Source: Pirellulaceae bacterium (lineage in GTDB: Bacteria; Planctomycetota; Planctomycetia; Pirellulales; Pirellulaceae). From it: DNA of 20,057 nucleotides. Below are positions 1 through 8,159 of the stretch, piece after piece (the first letter of the stretch is position 1; each line of letters opens with the position of its first letter). Made by a program: the position numbers and the translations under genes. The stretch lies in assembly GCA_022448645.1 (NCBI GenBank), contig JAKVBZ010000091.1, positions 1 through 20,057 on the forward strand, written 5' to 3'. The notes below the pieces were generated by a model. It was not told where the DNA came from, ran no database searches, and worked only from the letters and a program-made list of their open reading frames with translations.

Positions 1-758
1 CCGACTGACGATCCACCACCATGTCCGTGGCCACCGGTGGCTCCCATAGACGAAGCCACGTCGGAGAACGTTGAAAAACTATTCGATCCCGAGTTTTCCC
101 AAAGATTGTTTGCCTGCAGACGGTAATTCGTGACATACACGTCGTCAAGCAAGTCCTCGTTGTAATCCAGAACGGCTAGACCACGACCGTTCCGTCCCCC
201 GGGGGACGCATTGTAGAGGAAGGTACCCGTGTCACTGTCATATTCATAAATGACGTCGGCGACGGGAGCGAAACCTTGAGCTTCGTTTTCATATCCTGCG
301 ATGTAAACATCTAGGTCACCATCGCCACCCAAATCGAAAAACGTCGAAGCTTCTTTGGGTCCGGAGGGGAAATTTTCTCCAAATTCGATGCCAGTAAATG
401 AATTGCCGTTTACGTTTTTGTATACTATGCCGGCATCTTTGAGGACGTAGTCAAGCCATCCGTCATTGTCATAGTCGCCCCAAGAGCCTGCCCCGAAGCC
501 ATTGATCTGAGTGAAGCCGTTACCACTGTTGTTTTCATACAAAGATCCCGCATGCAGGTCTGTAAACCCATCGTTGTTGAAATCAGCCCATGCCACCGAT
601 GCACCGCTAACGTTCACATTTGGCATGGCAGAAAACGCCAGCAGCTCTCGTGCTTCGAGCTGTTCGTAGCGTCGAACATCATGGCGAGTCCGTGTACGAC
701 TTAACGCCGCCTTTGGCTTGCTAACGCATTCTCGAGAAGACGACTGCCTGCAATTCAA
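1..758 (-). CDS. FG-GAP/VCBS repeat protein with N-terminal LExRxLL motif (partial, runs off left edge)
   Basis: An open frame of 252 codons runs without a stop to the left edge, so only the N-terminal part is visible. Residues 34-41 read LEARELLA, the LExRxLL (LEPR-XLL) motif near the N-terminus of many large planctomycete surface or secreted proteins. After it come repeated Asp/Asn-rich loops of the FG-GAP/VCBS type (DFNNDGFTD, DYDNDGWLD, DLGGDGDLDVY, DYNEDLLDDVY), which in this family form calcium-binding beta-propeller blades. A Gly/His-rich stretch (GGHGHGGG) lies at the edge. I chose TTG at 758-756 because an AGAGG box sits 6 bases upstream, an in-frame TAG lies just before it, and the LEARELLA motif is upstream of the first in-frame ATG (626-624), so that ATG is too late. 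Probably exported and surface associated; ligand unknown. Confidence 0.82.
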   Translation of the reverse strand, partial: MNCRQSSSRECVSKPKAALSRTRTRHDVRRYEQLEARELLAFSAMPNVNVSGASVAWADFNNDGFTDLHAGSLYENNSGNGFTQINGFGAGSWGDYDNDGWLDYVLKDAGIVYKNVNGNSFTGIEFGENFPSGPKEASTFFDLGGDGDLDVYIAGYENEAQGFAPVADVIYEYDSDTGTFLYNASPGGRNGRGLAVLDYNEDLLDDVYVTNYRLQANNLWENSGSNSFSTFSDVASSMGATGGHGHGGGSSV

Positions 759-1396
759 AAGATACCTCTATTCCGCTCCCATCAATCCTCGGTGTCATTA
801 CTTTAAGTGTCGGATCCGTCGCCAAGTTGCACACCGTTTACAATGTTCCTGAAAAAAAGGTGTCGCCCGCTTCCAGGAATCGATAAGCCGATATGATTTT
901 GTGCCGACTGACCCAGGCCATCTAATCTCGTGCCATGTAGACGTCCTGTGAATTGTTCCACCTAAGTTGTTCCATTGTAACTGTTTACTGAAATACTGTC
1001 AAAAAAACAGTTTTGTTCGTGGCTTTATTTTTTTTAAAAGAACACAGCTTGGAAATTCCGGTTTGGACTTGGAGGCCGGTAGAAAACGGACACATCCATC
1101 TTCATCAGGAGGTTTGCCTGGTTGGTGTTCATCGTTAGGTCACACCCAGGATGACGGTTTCATGAGAAAAAGACGTCGGAAACAGCTCGACAAACTGCTG
1201 GTAGGTCAAGTTGCCGTGTAGCTGGGCCGCCTGGTTCATCGTACGTTTCATTTCAACTACACGATTTCGAAGTAGGACGGTCCTGGAAGTCCACATGGCT
1301 CATGGAGGTATCAACTCGGTGTCGATTGTCCATCCTGCAGAGGTTATAATCGATGGCGTGGATTTCTAGGCATAAACGCCTGATACGGAGACAGTT
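759..1396. other. Divergent intergenic region
   Basis: This stretch of 638 bases separates two genes that point away from each other. I see no convincing gene: an 84-codon plus-strand frame at 967-1221 starts with TTG and has no recognisable protein features. It contains an 8-base inverted repeat (AACTGTTT at 979-986, AAACAGTT at 1005-1012), a T-rich run at about 1025-1035, a short direct repeat of TTGTTCCA near 954-974, and a candidate promoter near 1345. It presumably carries the control signals of both flanking genes. Confidence 0.6.
1345..1350 (+). promoter_or_regulatory. Candidate -10 box for the DUF1501 cluster
   Basis: A perfect TATAAT lies 46 bases before the ATG at 1397, which would give a 5' leader of about 40 bases. 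The -35 region at normal spacing (about 1322-1327, TCGATT) matches the sigma-70 consensus poorly, so this is a tentative call. The start codon itself has a GGAG box at 1387-1390, 6 bases upstream. Confidence 0.35.
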
Positions 1397-2773
1397 ATGA
1401 TTAATCTGGTGGGTCGTGGAGTGGCACAGACGTGCGACGGAGTCAATCGTCGTGACTTTCTGAAAGTCGGTACGTTGGGAGCTGCTGGTCTGTCGCTGCC
1501 GCAATATTTGGCTGCCAAAGAAGCTGGTGCTGTGAATCCGGCGATGAGTGACCGAGCTTGTATCTTAATCTTCAACTTGGGTGCACCCAGCCACATTGAT
1601 ACTTGGGACATGAAGCCTGATGCTCCCGCCGAGGTGCGCGGTCCGTTCAAACCGATTGACACGGCTTCGCCCGACATTCAACTGTCCGAGATTTTGCCAC
1701 GGCATGCCAAGATTGCCGATAAATTATCTCTGGTACGATCCTGCCATCATCTGGGTCCCGCTGTACACGATTCGGGTTGGCAAATTGTCCAGACGGGACG
1801 TGAGTTCCGGGGTGGCGTCGAAACTCCTCACGCTGGTGCCGTTGTCAGCTATCTGCAAGGGCGCACCAATGATTTACCGGCAACGGTGATATTGCCCGAA
1901 AAGATGGGGGCTGGTGGAGGTAATCTTCCCAACGGCCAAGCAGGTGGTTTTCTGGGAAAAGCTCACGATCCTTTCACTTTGGATGCGGATCCGTCGCAAC
2001 CAAAGTTTCAAGTTCCAAACTTACTTCCACCTCCTGAAATCGGAACCGTTCGTTTGGATCGGCGTCGTAAAATGCGGGACATTGTAGATGGCGCCGTACG
2101 AGATTTTGAAGCGAGTGAAAGTGCCAAGTTGTTGGATGACAATTTTCACGCTGCATTTCGTTTGATGACAAGTGACCAAGCACGCAACGCTTTTGATCTG
2201 TCGCAGGAGTCGGAGAAAGTTCGCGAGCGTTACGGGATGACGCGATTTGGTCAATGCTGTCTATTGGCTCGAAGATTGGTGGAATCTGGGGTGCGGTTTG
2301 TCACTATCAACACTTTTCTAACTGTCTTTGATGAAATTACCTGGGATATTCACGGGTCGAAACCGTTTACATCGATTCAAGGTATGAAGGATGTCGTTTG
2401 TCCCATGTACGACCAGGCTTATTCGGCGCTCATCGAAGATTTGGCGGATCGAGGCATGCTGGATGCCACACAGGTTGCTTGTATGTCTGAATTTGGGCGT
2501 ACGCCGAAAGTAAATCCTGCGGGAGGTCGTGACCATTGGCCGCAGTGTTTTACGTGCTACTTTGCTGGAGGTGGAGTCCAAGGTGGGCGTGTCGTCGGAG
2601 CGAGTGATCCGATTGGGGCGGTACCCGCAGATCGTCCCGTACTGCCACCTGATCTGGTTGCTACCATTTTTCACAGCTTGGGGCTTGATTTGGAAACGCA
2701 TTTGCCCGGCCCTGCCGGTCGGCCTTTTCCTTTGGTAGATTTCGGACACCGAGAAATACATGAACTTTTTTGA
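1397..2773 (+). CDS. DUF1501 family protein, Tat-exported
   Basis: A 458-residue protein of normal length for DUF1501, a family very expanded in planctomycetes whose biochemical role is not established; its fold is thought to be related to the alkaline phosphatase/sulfatase superfamily. The N-terminus carries a twin-arginine signal (RRDFLKVG near residues 15-22, then a hydrophobic stretch and AAK), so the protein should be exported folded by the Tat system. Family landmarks are GAPSHIDTWDMKPDAP near residue 60, HDSGWQ near 125, EFGRTPK and GRDHWP near 365-380. The ATG at 1397 has a GGAG box 6 bases upstream. The 3' end overlaps the next gene by 14 bases, implying one transcript and coupled translation. 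In many planctomycete clusters the cytochrome/DUF1553 gene comes first; here the DUF1501 gene leads. Confidence 0.93.
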   Translation: MINLVGRGVAQTCDGVNRRDFLKVGTLGAAGLSLPQYLAAKEAGAVNPAMSDRACILIFNLGAPSHIDTWDMKPDAPAEVRGPFKPIDTASPDIQLSEILPRHAKIADKLSLVRSCHHLGPAVHDSGWQIVQTGREFRGGVETPHAGAVVSYLQGRTNDLPATVILPEKMGAGGGNLPNGQAGGFLGKAHDPFTLDADPSQPKFQVPNLLPPPEIGTVRLDRRRKMRDIVDGAVRDFEASESAKLLDDNFHAAFRLMTSDQARNAFDLSQESEKVRERYGMTRFGQCCLLARRLVESGVRFVTINTFLTVFDEITWDIHGSKPFTSIQGMKDVVCPMYDQAYSALIEDLADRGMLDATQVACMSEFGRTPKVNPAGGRDHWPQCFTCYFAGGGVQGGRVVGASDPIGAVPADRPVLPPDLVATIFHSLGLDLETHLPGPAGRPFPLVDFGHREIHELF

Positions 2774-5036
2774 CGTGGCCCTTTTTCGTCGTCGGACGTT
2801 CAACGGTTTTCTAACAGGCCTGGTATTTGTACTTGTCGGGAATGGCTTCGACAGCTTCAGTCACAGACGATCCGCGCACAGCCAGGAAACTTCAGCGGAC
2901 GATGCCATTAGTTTTCGAAATGATGTACTCTCAATATTTTCCAAAAAAGGGTGCAATTCGGGGGCGTGTCATGGGGCACTTGCCGGCAAAGGTGGCTTCA
3001 AACTTTCGCTGCGTGGATACGATCCGATTGCGGATTATAGATCGGTGGCGATCGAGGCTCGTGGCCGCCGTATTGAATCGTCCGATCCTGGTCGCAGCCT
3101 GATTCTGGCCAAACCGTCGGGTGGTATGACTCATAAGGGTGGTCTTCGCTTCGAAGTGGGTTCGCCGGACTACAACATCATTGCCGACTGGATTGCACAG
3201 GGTGCACCGGCACCCAGTCAAGATGACCCACGAGTGGTACGCATCGAAGCAGTACCTGCCCAAGCTTCAATGCTCAAGGGCGAGAGCTATGATTTGGCTG
3301 TTCGCGCTCATTACTCTGATGGTCAGGTGCGTGACGTGACCCGCTGGTCCAAATTTGACTCCGTGGACCTGACAGTGGCCAGCGTCGACGAGCAGGGACA
3401 TGTGGGTATTGTTGGTCCCGGCGAAGGTGCCGTCACGGCTTGGTTTGCCAGTAAGATTGTGATTGCCAGGGCATCCGTTCCTTATGCCGACGAAATGGAA
3501 GAGGATGCCTTCCAGGTATTTACACCCCGCAATTTTATTGACAATCACGTGTTGGCAAAACTCAAGGAATTGCGGATTCCACCATCGCCGCAGTCAGAGG
3601 ATGTTGAGCTGTTGCGGCGCACCTATCTGGACACCATTGGCGTTCTCCCTAGTCCCGACGAAGTCCGCGCCTATTTGGCGAATGACGCTGAAAACAAAAG
3701 AGAGGAATTGATTGATACCTTGTTAGCACGTCCAGAGTTCGTGGATTATTGGACTTACAAATGGTCAGACGTGCTTTTGATTAACGGACGGCGACTGAAT
3801 CCAGCACCTGTCAAAGCGTACTATCAGTTCATTCGACGACATGTAGAACGAAACACGGCTTGGAACGAATTTGCTGCAAAAGTCATTACGGCACAGGGAG
3901 AAACGCTGAATCATGGAGCAACGAATTTTTATAAGCTTCATCCCGATCCAGAAGCGATGACAGAGAACCTGTGTCAGGCATTTCTGGGCCTCTCTATCGG
4001 TTGTGCCAAGTGTCACAACCATCCTTTGGAGAAGTGGACAAACGATCAATACTATGCGATGGCCAGTTTCTTTGCGCGGGTGCGCAGTAAATCTGCGGAG
4101 GGTGACGGGGACACGATTCTTGTGTCGAGTTCTGGGGAACTGTTACAGCCTCGAACAGGCAAACCACAACCTCCTACCCCCTTGGATGGTGAACCACTCG
4201 CCTCCGATGCAACGGGCGATCGCCGATGGTACGTTGCGGAGTGGATTACATCTCCGGAGAATCCATACTTCACCCGCGCTATTGCGAATCGGATATGGGC
4301 TAATTTCTTGAATGTAGGACTGGTGGAACAGGTCGACGATTTGCGTCTGACGAACCCCGCCAGCAATGAGGCTTTGTTGGCCGCATTGGCTGATCATCTC
4401 GTGGAACACGAATTCGACGTGAAGGAATTGATGCGAACTATTCTCAACTCAGCTACCTACTCCCGCAGTAGCTCGACGTTGCCCGGGAATGCCGTCGAGA
4501 AGCGGTTTTATGCACGTTACTATCCTCGGCGAATGATGGCCGAAGTCCTGTTGGACGCCATTTCCCAAGTCACTGATGTTCCGACCGCGTTCACACACAT
4601 TGCCTTTGCCAATTCCAGTAAAAAAGAAACTGAGTTCTATCCCACGGGAACACGTGCCTTGCAGTTGTTTGATGCGGCCGTAGCATCCGATTTTCTCAAA
4701 TCGTTCGGACGGAATCCTCGTAATATCACCTGCGAATGCGAGCGTTCCGCTGAACCGACGATGGTGCAGGTTTTTCATCTGGCTAATGGCGAGACCGTTC
4801 AGGGAAAACTGAAAGCGGAGGGCAATCGTATTGAACAGCTGTTAGCTGCGGATGTGCCGGCGTACAAGATGATTGAGGAGTTGTATCTGGCGGCACTTAG
4901 TCGCTATCCCACGGATGATGAGCTAGGCCAGCTGTTGCCCCTGGTGATCAACCAGGACGGGCTTCCTGAGCGCGAAGTGATGGAGGACCTTTTCTGGAGT
5001 GTGCTAAGTAGCCGAGAGTTTTTGTTTAATCATTAG
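2760..5036 (+). CDS. PSCyt-type cytochrome c / Ig-like / DUF1549 / DUF1553 protein
   Basis: A 758-residue exported protein with the classic planctomycete architecture. A hydrophobic segment at residues 17-28 is the signal sequence or anchor. A haem-binding motif of CX4CH form (C65, C70, H71 in GCNSGACHG) follows, then a bacterial Ig-like domain at about 158-240 and DUF1549 at about 257-450, with a second haem motif CAKCH at 415-419 followed by NHPLEKW. DUF1553 occupies about 510-745 (NPYFTRAIANRIWANF, then RRMMAEVLLDAI). It is probably periplasmic and may carry two haems; electron donor, acceptor and substrate are unknown for the family. The ATG at 2760 lies inside the end of the DUF1501 gene, with no clear ribosome binding site of its own, so translational coupling is likely. 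No truncation is seen. Confidence 0.92.
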   Translation: MNFFDVALFRRRTFNGFLTGLVFVLVGNGFDSFSHRRSAHSQETSADDAISFRNDVLSIFSKKGCNSGACHGALAGKGGFKLSLRGYDPIADYRSVAIEARGRRIESSDPGRSLILAKPSGGMTHKGGLRFEVGSPDYNIIADWIAQGAPAPSQDDPRVVRIEAVPAQASMLKGESYDLAVRAHYSDGQVRDVTRWSKFDSVDLTVASVDEQGHVGIVGPGEGAVTAWFASKIVIARASVPYADEMEEDAFQVFTPRNFIDNHVLAKLKELRIPPSPQSEDVELLRRTYLDTIGVLPSPDEVRAYLANDAENKREELIDTLLARPEFVDYWTYKWSDVLLINGRRLNPAPVKAYYQFIRRHVERNTAWNEFAAKVITAQGETLNHGATNFYKLHPDPEAMTENLCQAFLGLSIGCAKCHNHPLEKWTNDQYYAMASFFARVRSKSAEGDGDTILVSSSGELLQPRTGKPQPPTPLDGEPLASDATGDRRWYVAEWITSPENPYFTRAIANRIWANFLNVGLVEQVDDLRLTNPASNEALLAALADHLVEHEFDVKELMRTILNSATYSRSSSTLPGNAVEKRFYARYYPRRMMAEVLLDAISQVTDVPTAFTHIAFANSSKKETEFYPTGTRALQLFDAAVASDFLKSFGRNPRNITCECERSAEPTMVQVFHLANGETVQGKLKAEGNRIEQLLAADVPAYKMIEELYLAALSRYPTDDELGQLLPLVINQDGLPEREVMEDLFWSVLSSREFLFNH

Positions 5037-5046
5037 AAGGCGAGAT

Positions 5047-5094
5047 ATGAATGGAACTCCAGAAGCATTCAGGAGAAATCGGTCAACAGCATGA
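5047..5094 (+). CDS. Possible 15-codon leader peptide before the cytochrome/WD40 gene
   Basis: ATG at 5047 is preceded by GAAGG at 5036-5040 with 6-base spacing and opens a 15-codon frame whose TGA (5092-5094) overlaps the ATG of the next gene as ATGA. The larger gene's own AGGAGA (5071-5076) is 14 bases from its ATG, which is long. The peptide could couple translation across the gap. A second short frame from the ATG at 5051 also passes through here, so the reading may be accidental. Confidence 0.25.
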   Translation: MNGTPEAFRRNRSTA

Positions 5095-7970
5095 TTGATT
5101 CATCTTGTTATCCAATCAGATGGATGGTTGTCCTTTTTGGATGGTGGGTTGCCACCGTTGTTGCCGAGGACCTACCGGCTCCGAGCTATGAGGACGAGAT
5201 TGCACCACTGCTGACTAAATACTGTACCGGCTGTCATAACTCACAAGATGCAGAGGGTGGGCTTTCTTTGGAAACCTACGCCGAGTTGCAGTCGGGGATC
5301 GAAACAGCGCCAGTGGTGTTGCCGGGACAACCCGCTTCGAGTCGGTTGATCCGCGTGCTAACGGGACTTGCTGACCCTCCGATGCCACCCGAAGACAATC
5401 CGGTTCCGAGTGAAGCGGAGGTTGCGTTAATACACAGGTGGATTGAGGCTGGCGCACGGGGGCCCGCTGGAACCCTGCCTGATGTCAGAAGGTTGATGAC
5501 TCCCAAGATCGAAGGGGCGGCAACAGATTTCCAACGACCGATCACAGCGTTAACGCTTTCCTCGAATGGGCAACGACTCGCTATTGCCCGCTTCAGGCAG
5601 GTAGAAGTTGTCGAATCTGTGTTACACGAGCCGGTTCGTACGTTCCATGATCTACCAGGAAAAGTTCACGCGGTTGAATTTTCTCCTGATGGAAGCAAGG
5701 TCTTGATTGCAACAGGCGTGGCTGGTCTTTACGGAGAAGCTTTGATCTTGTCTACGGACACTGGCGAGCAACTGCATTCGTTGTCTGCTCAACGAGACAT
5801 TCTCTACGATGCCCAATATAGTCCCGACGGCCACACGATAGCGACGGCAAGCTACGATCAAACGATCCTATTGTGGGACCTGGCATCCAAGAAACCGACA
5901 CATAGCCTTGCCGGCCACCACGGGGCAGTCTTTGATTTGGCGTTTAGCCCTGACGGGAAGGTGCTGGCGAGTGCGAGCGCGGACGAGACGGTTAAATTGT
6001 GGCACGTCGCTACGGGAGAACGGCTGGACACACTCGGCCAGCCGACGGCGGAACAATACTGTGTGACGTTTAGTCCCGACGGGAGTCATATTGCAGCTGC
6101 TGGCGCGGACCGACGTATTCGCGTTTGGGAATTTGTGTCACGCAACTCGCCACAGATTAATCCGATCATCATTTCACGGTTTGCACACGAGCAAACGATC
6201 ATTCAGCTTGACTATACTCCGGATGGGAAAGCGCTCTTGTCCACGTCGGAAGACGGTTCGATCAAAGTTTGGGATACGGAAGCATATGCAGAATCGGTGA
6301 TTCTCGACCACCAGTCACAGGTTATCAACGACTGGGCTGTTTCACCATCTGGTGAAAGGCTTGTCGTCGGACGGAATGACGGTACGTGGGATATCCATGA
6401 GGTACTTCAACCACAAGTGATTGCTGTCAATGCATCCGTGGCAGATTCGCCAAGGTTCGTAAAACATTGGGATGACAACGAAGTAGTGGGCGAAATTGAG
6501 GAGCAAGAACCAAATGATTCCGTTGAGCAAGCCCAGCTGGTTTCGGTGCCAACGATCATCAAGGGTACCATTGGTGAGGCTGAACTGCCTCAGGCTACCG
6601 ATCTAGACCGATTTCGTTTTGTAGCTCGCAAAGGTGAAATGGTTGTTTTGGAAGTGGATGCCGCGCGCAGCAAGTCTCCATTGGATTCGACGATCGAAGT
6701 TTTAACAGGCGACGGACGACGGATCGAACGTGTATTGTTGCAAGCGGTCCGCGATTCTTATATGACGTTTCGTGGAGTGGATTCTCATGGAATTGATGGA
6801 TTCCGCCTGCACAACTGGCGCGAAATGGAATTGAACGAATTGCTTTTTGTGGATGGGGAAGTGACCAAGCTGTTCCACTATCCACGCGGACCTGATTCTG
6901 GGTTCCAGTTATACCCAGGGTTCGGAAGTCGACACTGCTGGTTCGACACGTCCCCTGTGGCTCATCCACTGCACGCCCCCGCGTATATTGTCGAAGCGCA
7001 CGAACCAGGTGCCAGGCTGAACCCTTCAGGGTTACCTGTTTTCAGTATTTACTTTGAAAATGACGACGATGCGCTGCGACAGATTGGAAAGGACTCTCGG
7101 TTGACCTTTGTCGCGCCGGCAGATGGCGAATATGTGGTGCAGATTCAGGATTCCCGCGGCTTTGGCGGTGACAAGTTTCACTATGCCTTGCATTTGAGAA
7201 GACCAAACCCCGATTTTAATGTCGTGATTGGTATGGAAGACAAAACGATTCGAGCAGGAAGTGGTCGGGAATTTTCGGTTAAGGTGACTCGAAAAGACGG
7301 TTTTGATGGCCTTGTTCGTATCGACATCCAGGGACTGCCCGACGGTTTTTATGCGAGTACACCGGTGGTGGTTGCTGCAGGACAAAGTCGAGCTTCAGGG
7401 ACGATCAATACTCTTTCAACGACACCGCCCGTAGCTGAGGGACAGGCCTCATCGCACGTGGTGACAGCGACGGCTCATGTTGCCGGAAAAGAGATCACCA
7501 AGAATCTGGCACCGCTAGGGGAATTAAAACTTGGTGATCCTTTGCCGGCTGAAATACAGGTCTTTTCGACGATGGCAGATTTAGCTGCGTTATCAAAACA
7601 AGAAAACGGTATCGAAGCAGGACCACCAGAACAGCCTGTACCCACAGAGCTCGTGATCGCTCCTGGCGAAACCATTTCGGCCATCGTACACGTGAAAAGG
7701 AGTGGTGATACCAAAAATGAAGTACGTTTGTCGGGTGGAGCGCATGCGGGACGTAATTTGCCACACGGTGTCTATGTTGATAACACTGGTCTCAGCGGCT
7801 TGCTGATCGCCGAAGGTAGTGACACACGCGAATTTTTCATCACCGCTTCTAAGACGGTGAAGGAAACCACGCGATTGTTTCATCTGCTTGCTGAAGTCGA
7901 CGGAAAACACACCAGCTGGCCTGTCATACTCCACGTGCGACGCCACGATACTGAAGTGGCCAAGCCATAA
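5091..7970 (+). CDS. PSCyt1-type cytochrome c / WD40 propeller / pre-peptidase-like protein
   Basis: A 959-residue exported protein. Residues 9-25 form a signal peptide with a likely cleavage after VVA (AED). A planctomycete cytochrome c (PSCyt1) domain spans about 33-125, with CTGCH at 45-49 and a candidate distal Met in DPPMPPED near 98. WD40 repeats fill about 150-440, with typical FSPDG turns and WD-type endings (LLWDL, VKLWHV, IRVWEF, IKVWDT). From about 470 the EQEPND motif opens a pre-peptidase C-terminal-like beta-sandwich region with further Ig-like domains to the end. This arrangement is common in planctomycetes next to DUF1501 and DUF1549/1553 genes. The propeller may dock partner proteins or polymers outside the cytoplasm, but this is inference. 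Third gene of the cluster, 54 bases after the second, probably cotranscribed. Confidence 0.9.
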   Translation: MIDSSCYPIRWMVVLFGWWVATVVAEDLPAPSYEDEIAPLLTKYCTGCHNSQDAEGGLSLETYAELQSGIETAPVVLPGQPASSRLIRVLTGLADPPMPPEDNPVPSEAEVALIHRWIEAGARGPAGTLPDVRRLMTPKIEGAATDFQRPITALTLSSNGQRLAIARFRQVEVVESVLHEPVRTFHDLPGKVHAVEFSPDGSKVLIATGVAGLYGEALILSTDTGEQLHSLSAQRDILYDAQYSPDGHTIATASYDQTILLWDLASKKPTHSLAGHHGAVFDLAFSPDGKVLASASADETVKLWHVATGERLDTLGQPTAEQYCVTFSPDGSHIAAAGADRRIRVWEFVSRNSPQINPIIISRFAHEQTIIQLDYTPDGKALLSTSEDGSIKVWDTEAYAESVILDHQSQVINDWAVSPSGERLVVGRNDGTWDIHEVLQPQVIAVNASVADSPRFVKHWDDNEVVGEIEEQEPNDSVEQAQLVSVPTIIKGTIGEAELPQATDLDRFRFVARKGEMVVLEVDAARSKSPLDSTIEVLTGDGRRIERVLLQAVRDSYMTFRGVDSHGIDGFRLHNWREMELNELLFVDGEVTKLFHYPRGPDSGFQLYPGFGSRHCWFDTSPVAHPLHAPAYIVEAHEPGARLNPSGLPVFSIYFENDDDALRQIGKDSRLTFVAPADGEYVVQIQDSRGFGGDKFHYALHLRRPNPDFNVVIGMEDKTIRAGSGREFSVKVTRKDGFDGLVRIDIQGLPDGFYASTPVVVAAGQSRASGTINTLSTTPPVAEGQASSHVVTATAHVAGKEITKNLAPLGELKLGDPLPAEIQVFSTMADLAALSKQENGIEAGPPEQPVPTELVIAPGETISAIVHVKRSGDTKNEVRLSGGAHAGRNLPHGVYVDNTGLSGLLIAEGSDTREFFITASKTVKETTRLFHLLAEVDGKHTSWPVILHVRRHDTEVAKP

Positions 7971-8064
7971 TACAAACCAGTACTTGCAATTGAGGCTGCC
8001 AGCGCCGCCATGGGCAACCTTGCAAGATGCAGGATTCGACTTCGACCACAGAAACTGAGAAACG

Positions 8065-8078
8065 CGATTTGCAAATCG
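8065..8078. repeat. 14-base perfect palindrome between convergent genes
   Basis: CGATTTGCAAATCG is self-complementary over all 14 bases and lies in the 189-base gap between the cytochrome/WD40 gene and the sulfatase gene, which face each other. It could be a protein-binding site or chance. No clear T-tailed terminator was found in this gap. Confidence 0.4.
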
Positions 8079-8159
8079 AGAACCTTACGCATTTGCTAGG
8101 TCACTCGTCGCGTTCATGAGCATGGGGCGCTAACATACTTTGGGGAAACCGCTGCTGGG

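Noticed and set aside
967..1221. 84-codon plus-strand frame in the divergent intergenic region
   Set aside because: TTG start, no ribosome binding site, no recognisable motif, and composition unlike the neighbouring proteins.
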